DNA of 64,000 nucleotides from Phlebopus portentosus (Eukaryota > Basidiomycota > Agaricomycetes > Boletales > Boletinellaceae): assembly GCA_037892935.1 (NCBI GenBank), contig JAYXKI010000004.1, positions 1,302,001 through 1,366,000 on the forward strand, read 5' to 3'. The notes under the pieces are model-generated. The model saw nothing but the letters and a program-made list of their open reading frames with translations, did no database searches and had not been told where the DNA came from. The translations under genes were made by a program, and so were the position numbers. Positions 1 to 11,473 of this stretch are shown piece after piece (the stretch's first letter is position 1; each line of letters starts with the position of its first letter).

Positions 1-174
1 GGAGAGCCCGATGTTCCCTGCAACCGTTAATGCATACACACAGCTCGCGGTCAGTCCAAGGACAGTCAGTGGTATCATAATCTTGCTAACTTCGGCTTCT
101 ATTTCATAAAAATAGGCTTTCACATCGCTTTTGATAATCGTTCGCATTGGCATATTCAACAGCAACACATCCAT
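1..174 (-). CDS. Possible 5' end of a membrane protein gene, cut by the window edge
   Basis: An open frame starts at an ATG at 174 on the minus strand and runs off the window edge, giving about 58 residues. It begins MDVLLLNMPMRT and contains one strongly hydrophobic stretch (residues about 34-55, starting KIMIPLTVLGLTASCVYAL) that could be a membrane helix. The family is not recognised; it could be the first exon of one of the multi-helix membrane proteins common elsewhere in the window. A competing open frame on the plus strand (131-391) resembles a hydrophilic tail, so the strand is not certain. Confidence 0.3.
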   Translation of the reverse strand, partial: MDVLLLNMPMRTIIKSDVKAYFYEIEAEVSKIMIPLTVLGLTASCVYALTVAGNIGLS

Positions 175-1207
175 TTCGAATACTGAAAGATGGAGCACTG
201 CAAAGCGATCGCAGATAGACGACTCTAAGAGTAATCATCCTATTGGACTTATCAGCATTACACGGACAGTGGAAACCGATGGATCTGAAACTCTCGCACA
301 GCCGGGCAAGTCTGACTTTCACCTTAACGCCGTTCCCTCTGATGCGAAGGGAGTTATCGGTTCACAGTCTTTTAGGAACTCGTTTGAATAAAGTGTTGTA
401 CATCAATTAAATGTGTCATGCATGTGGACTGTTTGTCGGCATTAGAATTTGCTTCCCCAAAACATCAATCACTAGTAATTCGAATGTATGCCCAGACCCA
501 AATCAACACTGAAGAAACTGTGCTTTTCCATAGCTGGAGATAAAACCTGCTTGACGCAAATAATACCACACATCTCGTGCTACGAGTACCTATCCTATCA
601 AGGCTACTTTACATGAAACCGTTAAGGTTTGATCTAGCTGTGAAGCTTCTCTTTCACTTCGTAAAGTCTGCCGACGCTTAGGTTCTTGCGGATGTAGGTA
701 CAATAGCGGTGACTTTATAGAAACCATCTTCTTCAAATTTGTTTTTCCAACAAAGAAGCTTCGTGTTCCCACTACCCGTATTGTAGCGTGTTGTTCTAAG
801 TGAGGCCGTGGCGCTCCGTCCTGATACCTTGGCATATCCATCAGAGTATTCATAGCGGTTCTCAGGTCATAGCGTGCACTGCAAGTCAATACGATCGCAT
901 GGCATCAATAGATTCTCCCCGCGCATCTGCCGCATATATTGGTCTGATAGAGATGGTCGTGATTGATTGAAGTCCGTATGGACCCCAGGAAGTGCGAGGT
1001 GGTTACTCTTGACGAGATTCCTTCTATTCTTCTAGCTCTGCCGCAGCCATTGATACGTCCCAGTCGCAACAACTGCTTCTTGTACATGCTTCTTTGATCC
1101 TATCTGATATCATCATTTCGGGATACAGATTAACATGCGGAGTTGTTCCTAGAATCTTGAAGGGATTGAGTCCTTTAGATGCGTTGGTATAAACTCGCCG
1201 TGTTGGT
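175..1207. other. No gene recognised
   Basis: Several short open frames occur on both strands (for example minus 1215-1024 and minus 889-590), but none matches a family I recognise and none joins into a longer reading frame through clear splice sites. The stretch may hold remnants of a decayed gene on the minus strand. Confidence 0.4.
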
Positions 1208-3152
1208 ATGTCCACTTGGGTGACAGAAGCATCCGAAGGTCAATTTACATATCCGTTTTTTCTCGGACACCTTGTTCTATCGACGATGCCTCACCCCGTG
1301 CAGAATGAGCCTACGTGGGTACAGGTGCCAGGAAGAATTCCTCCTCAGTACACCAGGTCAGATCCTTTGAATGTCTATCACATGGAACAGATGCACAAAC
1401 CTCATGACAGACCACTGCTGTGCGCTGAGATTTGCCACGACATAGCTGACAGACTGAACGATGGGTGAGCCAACACAGAAATTTTCGATGAAAAAGTAGC
1501 AAAAACCGGTACACAGGCTAGGACGATGTTGCATGGGAGCCATATTCAAGACAACTCTATCAAATGAGGAACTTGAACACAGATGTCACGAAAGCATAGG
1601 CCGAGCACGGTGAGTAGTTTTTTGAGAGAGAATTTCAAGCTCATCTCTTTAACGGCTGTAGATTTTTCATCCCAATCCTCGCCTGCTCAATTACTCCAGA
1701 TCCAAAGGATTTATTCAGTAGCTCGTTTGTTTACGAAAGCCTGGGCGACAAGGATGAGTTGCAGACATGGATCAATGATTCATTGACTATTCGCCATGAA
1801 AAGGTTGACTCCGACGCCTTCATTGCAGAGATGACTATGACTCACATTCCCTTTAAACACTCCAATGGACGCGAGCAACCGACACACATCTATTTGATTA
1901 TTGGTCCTGACGGAGTAAACGGATTATTCATATATGGACCGCACACGCTTATGGATGCCCGTCCTGCATTGCGATGCCTGGACACGCTTCTCGGTTGGAT
2001 CGCTAATCCACCGTCAGAGAAACTCGACGAGTTACCCTGGGGAACAGAATGGCGGAGTCTTCCAGCGCCACCAATCGCTGCTACAGGTGGCATACGCGAC
2101 GACTGGGACACATCTGGTGTTGAAGTTATGCATGAGATTGGCAAGATCTTGCAAAATCAAGTCGTAAGTTGGAGAATCATCTTACAGGTGTGCACCGAAT
2201 GATATGAAGGTTTTTGTGTAGCCATCCCAGAGTCTCCACCCCGGCCGCACTGGAATTTCCTACCCGGGCAAAATGATCCACATTCATGAAATTTTTGACC
2301 CGGAGATAAGCTCCCGCATTACGAAAACTACCAAGGCGCTCGGATTCACGCCTAGTGCTCTGTTCGATGCAGCTGTTGTTTTGGCGACGTTCGCAACGAA
2401 TCCAGTCAAGCCTGAAAATACTGAAAAGGCGCATATTACGCTTGATCCCACAGTGTAAGTAAAGCATTATCATGCAGACCTATATTTCCACTCAAGTCGA
2501 CTTGACTAGCATTGCACAAGACCGATATCTCGTTCCTCCTCACAATGGGGTTTCGCATTTCGTTGCCGGCCTGACGCTTGTGCCTCTTCATGTGCCTTAC
2601 TCTCGAATCGATTTCTCAGGGAACACCAGGGAGGCTCTCATTTCCGCCATGTCAATCATCAAAGAGCAACTCGACCATTTTCTTGCAAATCCAAACCTTC
2701 CGCACGTATTTCCCGCCCAACTGGCCTATTTCCCTCCACGCCTAGCCAAGGACATAAGCAACCCACATGTTTCGGTCACCTCAAATATGGGGAACGTTAG
2801 CCTCGTCCTGAGATCGAAGACGGGAGAGGACTCGCAAGATTCGGGCCCACCTGTCATTGAAGTTCAAGACATGGCGTTCGGCCATCGTTTGACGTGGCAG
2901 AGAATGTAGGTCATTTGACTTTGCTGATCGCAACATTATTTTTACATGACTTAGAATGCTCCATTGTTGGAGTTTCAACTCGAAAATGATACTGAAACTT
3001 CAGGTGGGTTATTAAGCTAGGCTCCAATATGATAAAACTTACTGACCTGTCGTACTGTAATGGCCCAGGCTGCTGATGTCTGGGATCTCGAAGACATGCA
3101 GAAATACATTCGCTTCATCAAGGAAATCATGCTGTCTGTCTTGGAGAACTAG
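1208..3152 (+). CDS. HxxxD-type acyltransferase (condensation-domain-like), multi-exon
   Basis: Exons can be followed on the plus strand through short introns to a TAG at 3150-3152. The best-supported exon (about 1660-2165) reads DKDELQTWINDS, then YGPHTLMDARPAL, which carries an HTLMD match to the HxxxD active site of the CoA-dependent acyltransferase / NRPS condensation superfamily. Later exons include FTPSALFDAAVVLATFA (about 2340-2395), DLTSIAQDRYLVPP and FPAQLAYFPPRLAKD (2480-2909). The final exon ends with DVWDLEDMQKYIRFIKEIM. Fungal members acetylate or acylate alcohols or sesquiterpenoids and are usually about 450-500 residues. The start at 1208 is tentative: the first exon (WVQVPGRIPPQYTRSD) fits the family's N-terminus only loosely. 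The substrate cannot be read from the sequence. Confidence 0.65.
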
Positions 3153-3524
3153 AAGACCACTCCAAAGCGGCGGACCCGTGAAGTCAGTTGCTCATTTCAT
3201 GAACTTGTAGCTAGAGAATCTTGTTACCAGCAAAAAATACACTTCGTAATGCTACACTAATTCCCGTTATAATAGAATTTTGACCGGAACGCGAAAAGGC
3301 CAATCACGGCTAGCTTCTTGCATCCATCCTTTTTTGTACGGTATGCATAAGTTAATTGAGAGTACATGCTGTGGGAAGAAATTTTCTCGGGCCTGGGGAG
3401 CTCAGAGAAGGAGGAGGAGCAGCAGGAGCGTGGGGGAACTCCGATTCATGTGTATAGTCACAGTTTTGTCACATCACAAATCACATCACGCCATCATCCA
3501 TCACCTCACGACTTACAAGCATTT

Positions 3525-4601
3525 CTACAACCCAACGTACAGACCTTGGATGTCTGCAGGGTATGAGAGAACGAACTCAATACGACCACTACAGATTGAT
3601 AGATGAGCCGAGTTGTGAGAAGAATGCAGCGTGGTTCGTGGCTTCACCTTCGTCATGACCCACTCCGGATATCCTGTTGCGGCTTCACCTTTCGCCTTCA
3701 ATCCATTGGTGTCCACTTTTCCTCGTCCGAACTGATGCTCTTCGTCAACCTAGTGGGTTCAAAGAGGCGATGGTTGGTCTCTGGAAACGTCTGCAAGCCC
3801 AAAGATGGACTGACCTCGAATCCAAATCTGGCATATATATCGCGTGTCCGTGTCTTCGTGGCTTCCAGGTGGACAGGTTTTGGTTCGGTCCTCTTAAAAC
3901 CTTCCTTCATCATGATTGAGCATACTCCTTGGAAGTCTGTCGGTGGATAGTGACCCGTAATGAGTATGCTTCTTCACGCACCTTTTCCTTCATAATCGGG
4001 ATCTACCACCATCTCGAGGAGGTGCCACGAGTCCATTCTACTCTTTCTTCGAGAGTTGAACGCATTCTCTAGGGTTCGTTCCACAGCAGGCGAAAACTCT
4101 ATGAGGACCCTCTGACGACACACGGCATAAGCACGTGCGCGAATGGAAATCTTATCGTACCCGTACCTTGACTCCCTCGATTCCCCATCCGTAGAGCACC
4201 TTGTAGATTCCAGAGCGTATGAGAATACCCAATCCAAAATCCAAACTCTGACCCGGCTTCAGCCAGAGAGTGACACCGACGATTTTTTCTTGTCCGCCTG
4301 AGTTGTCCTTCGTCTGGTCGTCCTTCGAATTGCCATTTTGTGGAATGACTGCGACCGTTATTACTCCTCCAAGCAGATGCGTTAACTTCAGAATCGCGGC
4401 CTGGAAATAATAAAGTCGTTTTATCGTTTGGACGGCGTGCGGCTCGCTCGAGTTGCAGTCAGGGACCATCTCCCTGACGCAACCATACCAGTTCATCGCC
4501 GGGTCTCGCGCAAATGCGCGCGTTAGCACTCGCGCCGCCGCCTTATGCTCTGAAGGGTTTGCCAGACGTACGTACGCGCCAGGAAGTCGCCCTGAGGCCA
4601 T
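3525..4601 (-). CDS. GNAT-family N-acetyltransferase
   Basis: The protein starts at ATG 4601 (MASGRLPGAYVRLANPSEHK). Its first exon includes the N-terminal GNAT region AARVLTRAFARDPAMNW. An intron (GTACGG...CAG) joins GIEGVK to RVLIEFSPAVERTLEN. The next exon carries WHLLEMVVDPDYEGKG, the beta4 strand and acetyl-CoA pyrophosphate loop. After another GT-AG intron comes PVHLEATKTRTRDIYARFGF, the conserved C-terminal part of fungal GNAT enzymes. The last exon has DTNGLKAKGEAATGYPEWVM. About 300 residues after splicing. Known for the family: acetyl transfer from acetyl-CoA to an amine. The substrate is unknown. All exon joins keep frame, so the gene looks intact. Confidence 0.75.
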
Positions 4602-5038
4602 CGTGATTGTGCGTCAAGATTATTGCGAATACCCTCAAGGAAAGACTAGCTTCCATAAAAATGCATGATCATTAATTCATCACACGGAACCCTGATTATG
4701 AGATCCGTCGGGACCAGCTTAAGTCCATATTCCAAGTCTGCCTCCTTTTCTGTAAACAGGGTCCTCATCAAAGGAGGTGGTATCAGTATCACAACGGCAA
4801 CTAAACCGCAACAGTGGCGCGCGCCGCCAGGAGTGTGTCCTATTTTCGACGGCTCGGCATCTCCGCGGGATGTCCTGCCTTTCTGCGACCTCGCTCTGTC
4901 AATATCACATTATACAGTCACTCGCCATCCCTTCCTCTTCGCCATCTACCCCGGTTCCCGAGAACTACATCCTTCGCGGATTTGCGAGTTGCAAGGCTCT
5001 CTCATTGTTCGAGTCCTGTTATCGCATATACACGTACG

Positions 5039-6390
5039 ATGCCATCAGAGACAATTTCCCTTCCAGAAGCATATTTCCTCGCTCTATTCTGTGAGGCCAT
5101 ATTGCATGGTATGCTAATGAATAAATCGGCTAGTGGATTCAATCTCACGGCACCTCCAGGAGTGTTTACAGTCCTTTTTTGCGGTGCAATGTATCTTCTA
5201 TTGTACGGTTTTTGGTAATGACATAATTTGCGTCTCATTTCCTCATCTAAATGTGCAGAAAACGGCGCGAGCGAAGAGCCACAATTGCTAATCAAGTAAT
5301 GACATTCACGACGGTCTCCATGTACGGACTATCAACAACGCATATAGCTTTGTCCTTGAAGCAGAATTTGATCGCATTCTTCGACCAAGACGCTGCAAGC
5401 GGTCAGCTCACTATTCTGAACGACCCTGGAAATCGGCTGGTTTACTCTCAAATTGCAATAGAAACCATTAACGTGCGTATGTACAGATTTCTCTTCTATC
5501 TATCATCTCACAGACAAAATCGCCAGTGCTTGGTCGGAGACAGTATAGTTACGTGGCGTGCTTGGGTTCTCTGGGGTCGCGGATGGAAAGTCTTAGTTTT
5601 CCCTGCGATTTCGATTACAGCAGGAGTTAGCAAGTACCCCACACTTCGTTCCCAATCATCTGACTGATAATCTAAAAGTCTCGTCCATTGGTCTAACCGT
5701 GGCCTTCTCGGTAGAACCAAGTGGCGAGGAAATCTTCAGTCAACGAATTTTTGACTGGATTATGCCATTCTTCTCCTTCACTTTCATAACGAACGTATAT
5801 GCTGTCGGTGTTATAGCAATCAAAACATGGTATTTGTCCAGACGTGTCATATGTCTAGATCCCCTGGCTGATGAGATATGTTTGCGTAGGCAGCATCGAC
5901 AAACAATGAAACAGCTCGAACGAAGCGGCTCTCAAGTCATATCAAGCAGCAATATGCAAACAATTTTGCTGCTTCTCATCGAATCGGGCTTCCTGTATTG
6001 TCTTGCCCTCATCATAATCATCATCCTTTTCGTCGTCGGCAATAATGGTGTCTACGTGATTGCGGGTATGGTAGCGCACCTAACGGTGAGCGGTATACTG
6101 AGCAGCAGTGCAGTTCTAATGCTGATTTTCTGTGTATTTATCCACTTTAGGGGATATATCCTGTTGTTATAATCGTCTTAGTGATCCTTCAACTCACGCA
6201 GCATGACATCTCAACTAAGCAACTGACGCTATCCAGGATGAACTTCGATGCTGAAGGACAGGCAACGAGCGTTCAACTGACGACTTTCAGATTGCATGTA
6301 GACACAGTGCACTCAAACGATACCTCCCAGGACTCTAGAAATACTGCTAGTCGTACCGATATGAAGAATAAAGGGATCGGGCCCTGGTAA
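5039..6390 (+). CDS. Multi-helix integral membrane protein (basidiomycete type)
   Basis: The start ATG at 5039 opens with MPSETISLPEAYFLALFCEA, immediately followed by hydrophobic helices. An intron at about 5216-5259 leads to a second exon (MTFTTVSMYGLSTTHIAL). The signature of this basidiomycete membrane-protein group is visible as GDSIVTWRAWVLWGRGWKV near 5540-5590. A long exon at about 5680-6160 holds further helices (IMPFFSFTFITNVYAVGVIA; LALIIIIILFVV). The last exon is a hydrophilic tail ending KGIGPW at 6390. Overall this suggests about seven helices and 380-400 residues. No biochemical function is known to me for the group. Confidence 0.65.
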
Positions 6391-6905
6391 TCAATGAACT
6401 TATCATGATTGCTCCTACCCATTCGCATGGCTTATCGCCGCTTTCCATTTCCAGCAGATATACATGTAGATTCTATCGTACAATCTTTATTGTCCTTGTA
6501 TGCTTCTTTACTGGCTGGGTCTATTCTCCTCGGATGAGGAAGTCCATCCTACGATGTCTGCGTGAAGATAGATTGCCGAAGAACTCAAATATTTGGATCG
6601 GAGGATGGCCGGCCAATTTGTTAATTAATCAGGCGGCGAACGACGTCAGCATTCCTCTTTGTTCTCCAAGTTTACACTTAATCGTTTCTGTCCCTCAGCT
6701 TCTCGGTTAACGGATACCGATCATGGTGGAAGTGATTTCTTCCATTACAAATGCCATGATACACCTGGTAAGCATCTTGTTCCTGTGAGAAAGCGATTTT
6801 CCTTCCTCTAGGAATGCGGCGAAGCCAAGGATAAACTACTTGATATACGAAAAGATAGGATCATCACTTCTAAGATAAAGTAGCCAGAAATCTTCCAAGG
6901 TCACC
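6391..6905. other. Intergenic; one weak open frame
   Basis: A plus-strand frame at 6405-6710 (101 codons, one hydrophobic patch FYRTIFIVLVCFFTGW) is open but matches nothing I recognise. The rest would be the promoter of the BioF-like gene starting at 6906. Confidence 0.4.
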
Positions 6906-8381
6906 ATGGATGCTCCACTTCACGTTGCGATTCAAGAATCCTTGCGTGCTCGAGCGGTAAACGGCACACCCGTCGCCAATCTCGCAGAATGCACTCCGGC
7001 ATCTGCACCTGACCTGTTCTCCAATGACTATCTATCTATCTCGTCTGATACGCATCTGCAACAGTCATTATTGGCGTCAATCTCTAAATGCACCTCGGGT
7101 ATTCTTGGAGCCGGAGGTTCTCGTCTCCTGGGTGGAAACCGCCCTATGCATGTACAGTTCGAAGAGCGGATGAAGAAGATCTTCTCTGCTCCAGAAGTAT
7201 TGCTTTGCAACTCAGGTTACGACGCAAACGTTGCTCTATTGAGCTGCTTGCCTCAGAAAGGCGATGCAATTGTATTTGATGAGCTTATTCATGCTTCAAC
7301 GAGGGACGGGGCTAAAGCTTCTCGCGCAAACGGGGCCCAGTATGCGTTCAAGCACAATTCAATAACCTCCCTAAGGTCGACTCTCGAGCATGTGCTAGGT
7401 CGGCATAAAAATATTTCCCAAGGGAAGGGTACCGTGTTCATTGCAGTCGAAAGTCTTTATTCGATGGATGGAGACCTTGCACCGTTGACCAGTATCGTCG
7501 ATTTGGCGGAGAAGCTCATCCCAAAGAACTGCTTCCATTTAATTGTCGACGAAGCGCATAGCACAGGCATATATGGAGCAAGCGGTGAAGGTATTGTGTC
7601 GATGTTGGGTCTTAGTAGTCGAGTGCACACTGTTGTGCATACGTTTGGAAAGGCCCGTGGATTCTCTGGAGGTAAGAGTAAGCTGCAGGTTTTGGACGAC
7701 TGGCATTGAAATTTTCACTTTTCTTCAGCGATCCTACTTACTTCAGCGCTCGTGAAGAAGTACATCGTCAATTATGGCCGACCCTTCATATACAGTACGG
7801 CTTTGCCATGCATACACATATTAGCGCTTGATACGATATCTAACTATATTGTAAGCCCCCTGGGTCGTACTGTGGGTTAATCATCCTTTCACGACGATAC
7901 CGATCGTGCGGGACTGACTGACAAATGGTTACGCTAGAAAATGGATCGGCTTCAGTACCTTTGCCATTACTTTGAAACTCGTTTGATTCAAGCTCTCGAA
8001 GGAGTCCCGAAGGATCTTCTTTGTTTCTTGCCGAAGGAGCCACCGATAGAATATCCGACCAACATACATTCACCAATTTTTCCGTTATTGACGCCCGTTT
8101 CTCTTCAGCTATCTCAACACCTCCGATCCCTGGGTTATGCTTCTCAGTCTATCCCGTTTCCAGTCGTTCCAAGAGGGCAAGAGAGAATCAGGGTGATAGT
8201 GCACGCTGGGAATACAGAGTCCGAGGTCAGTAAATTCCTTCATTTGAGTCATTTGATGGTAAATAGCCTTTCGATTTTTCAGCTGGAAGACTTTATACAG
8301 CACCTGGTCGACTGGGCCAGCACTCAGAGCCACTATGAAGTCGGCGACCAGTTTGAGGTTCCCCAATTGGCCAAGCTTTAA
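6906..8381 (+). CDS. 8-amino-7-oxononanoate synthase-like (BioF, alpha-oxoamine synthase family), probably peroxisomal
   Basis: Starts MDAPLHVAIQESLRAR in an ACCATGG context. Exon 1 contains FSNDYLSISSD, TSGILGAGGSRLLGGNRPMH, the aspartate block LIVDEAHSTGIYG, and TFGKARGFSGG, whose lysine matches the PLP-binding lysine of the fold-type I alpha-oxoamine synthases. Exon 2 begins AILLTSALVKKYIVNYGRP and carries PFIYSTALPC. Exon 3 has PVVPRGQERIRVIVHAGNT. Exon 4 ends VPQLAKL followed by a stop. Known reaction: condensation of pimeloyl-CoA with alanine in biotin synthesis; relatives make 5-aminolevulinate or sphingoid bases. The terminal AKL is a type 1 peroxisomal targeting signal, matching the peroxisomal location reported for fungal BioF. 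About 445 residues after splicing; all joins keep frame. Confidence 0.85.
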
Positions 8382-9089
8382 GTACACAGATCATGCTATA
8401 GAGGTCGAGGTAGAGCCTTAGAGTGACGAGCATCATCTCCGGAATGTATATATATATTGTAGTAAAAGTTGGTCTCCGCATGGTGATCAGCGAGTCTAGA
8501 GATGGACATCGTAACCGCATGTGCTTTCTGTCCTTAGCGAATCCATATATTGTCCTAAGCCAAACTCTGGTGATGAATCAATGTGACGGTGCGTACCGGC
8601 GGAGCTAAAGGCATCCGCAAATCGCGGAACACAGAGTGCACCATCCAAGACCAGCCGGGGATTGCTACTTGATATCGTGGCAATGGCACGATTCCGCGTC
8701 TGTGCGAGTAAACAGGAACTTTTTGTTATCACCACTTTTTGCTGCAAGAGCCTCAAAACATAGATAATTTCATGTATCACCCAAAACTTGATGTTTTTGT
8801 GCCATTTAGGTTATTAAATCCATACTTTCAATACAGCCCTCGCTTAGGAACAAGATGGAAGAAAGTTGAGCAAAATTTGACCACCAAATGGCGAAAGTAG
8901 TGCATCAAGAAAACCCTCAGGTCCGAAAACCAAACAGATACAGCCCGATTACTGTAACAGTCGTGTATATAGCTTGATTGTTTACGGTTCTCTGATGTTT
9001 CTGTTGCTATCTTATGATGCGCAACATTCTGACCCATTGTCTTGCATCTGCTAAACCACTAAGATTACTATAAATATATCGTCCACTTT
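8382..9089. other. Intergenic
   Basis: No convincing gene. It contains one copy of a dispersed 45-bp repeat (8901-8945) and the left flank of the hAT MITE. Short open frames on the minus strand (8780-8496, 9037-8828) have no recognisable features. Confidence 0.5.
8901..8945. repeat. Dispersed repeat, copy 1
   Basis: About 45 bp (starting TGCATCAAGAAAACCCTCAG) is repeated at 21714-21758 in the same orientation with roughly 85% identity by eye. It is probably a fragment of a dispersed transposable element. Confidence 0.55.
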
Positions 9090-9097
9090 GCGGGTAT

Positions 9098-9693
9098 TAG
9101 GGCTCCGCACGTATTGTATGCGATACGTGCGTATAATTTTAGGCTTATACTCATACGCTCGTATTTTATACGAGTGTATATTTGGTTCTGAAGTGTGATA
9201 CGCATACGCACGTATAATATACGGGGCTAAGCCTACTCATATAATATATTGGCCGTTAGGCTTCACGTTCGAGCCCAAAAATGCTTACCGGACACTCCTA
9301 GACTCAAAACAGCTGACACAGATTTCAACATGATCATAGACGACGAGATTCTGTCAGGCAAGGTTGTGTGATTTACAAAATTCTCACAGTATAAGCAAGA
9401 CAGCCCTTGATTCAACGTCAAACCCGGCACTCAAGTCTTGAGAAAAATATCCAATGCTATAATTTCGGTGAGTAACAACCGATTTTGATGTGAAATGGGC
9501 CACTTTTTTCATTCAAGTCCGAGCTTCTCACAGATTTCAAGCCCTGAAAATATACCCACGTATACTCCGTATACGCAAAAAAATTCCAGAACCATATATG
9601 CATACGACCGTATAAATACTCACATATATTTTTGTTCTTCAAGTCGATATGCATACGGCGTATACGCTATATACGATACACGGCGGAGCCTTA
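9098..9693. mobile_element. hAT-type MITE (596 bp) with 8-bp target duplication
   Basis: The ends are imperfect 11-bp terminal inverted repeats: TAGGGCTCCGC on the left and GCGGAGCCTTA on the right. They are flanked by a perfect 8-bp direct repeat GCGGGTAT at 9090-9097 and 9694-9701. An 8-bp target duplication and TAGGG/CAGGG ends are hallmarks of hAT-superfamily transposons. Subterminal zones (about 9105-9235 and 9550-9680) are packed with short CGTAT/ATACG motifs in both orientations. No transposase frame is present, so the element is non-autonomous. A second member with related ends sits at 36484-36630. Confidence 0.9.
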
Positions 9694-10073
9694 GCGGGTA
9701 TCTCCCTGGCTCTCGAATTTATTGGTTATGTGCTCAAATACTTGGTGTGATCCTTCTGCTCGCTTGTCTGTTGTCCCTTGATTTGTCATCTCCCGAAACA
9801 ATTTGGAAGGAAGCACAAAATTCTAAGTTGATGCTCGTTGACCATACATGCATGGAAGAAGGTACAGTACGCATGGAAAGATGTTTTGCTTGCAAGTCTT
9901 CTCACCTGCCATAAATTGCGCTGTCCCAATTTCGCTTCGAGCACTCATACTGAAATTATACCAGTCCATTCTAATAGCATTTGATCGACAGAAGAACTGC
10001 AGGAGCGAGAATCTACACTGGTCCAGACAGTTCATTTGAAGCATAAACAGATACCAAATTCGAGTAGAAGATG

Positions 10074-11467
10074 TTATTTGACCAGCGATGCGCTACTTGG
10101 CTCAGCCCTTTTCAGGTCATTGAGCTCATAAACCATGGGTGTAGTGAACGTCTGGCCTTTGCACACGTGCTCGTCATCGGAAAGCAGGGTAGACTTCGCT
10201 GGGGCCTCAATGCTCGATGTGAGTGTCTTCGTCGCGTCAGATTCTACTATGGTCTCGATATTTATTGTCGTTACGCCGCCAATAGTTGTTAATGTGCGCA
10301 AAGGATCTGCCTGTCTGGCACGCCTATGGAAGCTGATGGTGTGGAAAAGTGCATGCCTATTGTTATCCTTCTCATCATCACTGTGCCACATTCGCCTGAA
10401 GATGGCGACAATGACTGTCAAATTGGCAATAATGAGACTCATCGATACCTATGATGCGTCAGAATCATTTCTGCATAAGAAGCAAAGTGTTGTAACCTCG
10501 ATAGATGCAGCGAATGCTTCATACAGTCCTCCGACTTTGAGAATCGCGAATGCGTGGTAAAGACTAACGGCGGTCGTCACTGATGTCGTAGAGAAAACAC
10601 TAATAAGCTGAATTTTGCGTGCCATGGAGAGCTTTACACCCTGAATCAACCGAATCGGGGCACTGATGAGAATTGCATCGCAGATTACATCCGCTGGAGG
10701 ATGGCATTGATTAGCAGGCTCTTACGGAGAGGCCATTCACATACTGATGACTTGCGCAATAGCCACATCTTCTCCTAGTGCACACTGGGGAGTAAATGCA
10801 TCCTTCCATCCTGGCTGTCTCTCGCATACCCACCAAACCTGAGCAAAGAGAATTGCCCAGCACAGGATAAAGGCCATGACCATGTACCCCAAAAAAGTAC
10901 GGGTGGGTCCGTTTGGCGTGATTCGAATGATCGTGAAAAGGATAGAGACACGTGCGCTCCTATTGCATTTAATTTGTTGTCCATTTAGTCTCCACTGAAC
11001 ATTGGATTTCACAAAGATTGACCATACCATACTACAGCGTAGGTAAACTGATCGCACCTGCAGGAACGGAAAGAGGCGTTAGTATCAAGCATGGTTTTAA
11101 ACCAAGCGTGTACACACATGTAGTAAATTCCGACCTTTGCAGATCTAGGAAGCGTTTCTAATTTTCTGTTAGATCGGATAGAAGCTGGTAGATATGATAA
11201 TACGCACCTGTCCCTTTTATGAATAGTAAAACCGCGACGAGATAGACGATTAAAGACAGCAGGCCAAGGAATGCCCAGGCGTCATCCCACCAAAGCTTTT
11301 TCATACGCGCACGGTAAAATAAGCGTAATGCGGTCAGTCCAATAGCACAGGTGCCAAGAACTATATTTGCAACTAAAGATGGAGTAAAGGTCAATGCATG
11401 GCATAAAGAGATAAAAACACTCACTTTTTACATCCTTCGCTGATATTTCCGACGCCATGGAACTCAT
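10074..11467 (-). CDS. Rhodopsin-domain integral membrane protein, paralog 1
   Basis: The start is set at ATG 11467 (MSSMASEISAKDVK) because the plus-strand paralog at 16388 begins the same way (MSHLATEISFQDVK). Following exons: VANIVLGTCAIGLTALRL with MKKLWWDDAWAFLG; then SLPRSAKVGIYYM and a short QFTYAVVW exon; then SARVSILFTIIRITPNGP and FAQVWWVCERQPGWKD with two cysteines; then DVICDAILISAPIRLIQGVK and FSTTSVTTAVSLYHAFAILK; then a C-terminal exon opening SLIIANLTVIVAIFRRMW and ending in a hydrophilic tail with MVYELNDLKRAEPSSASL. The layout, including R..R..WWDD, two loop cysteines and about seven helices, is that of the fungal rhodopsin-like domain family (PF20684 type). The ligand is unknown. 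Confidence 0.75.
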
Positions 11468-11473
11468 AGCCAT

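Noticed and set aside
131..391. Plus-strand open frame with ISITRTVETDG, resembling a membrane-protein tail
   Set aside because: It lacks the YEL.DL.RAE ending of the rhodopsin-domain tails and has no upstream membrane exons in the window, and a hydrophobic minus-strand frame overlaps it.
4665..5218. Three overlapping plus-strand open frames upstream of the 5039 start
   Set aside because: They overlap each other in different frames and only the frame from ATG 5039 continues by a clean splice into the membrane-protein exons.
9098..9693. CRISPR-like or tandem regulatory array because of dense CGTAT/ATACG repeats
   Set aside because: The repeats are irregular, in both orientations, and bounded by terminal inverted repeats and an 8-bp duplication, as in a hAT MITE; CRISPR is also not expected in a eukaryote.
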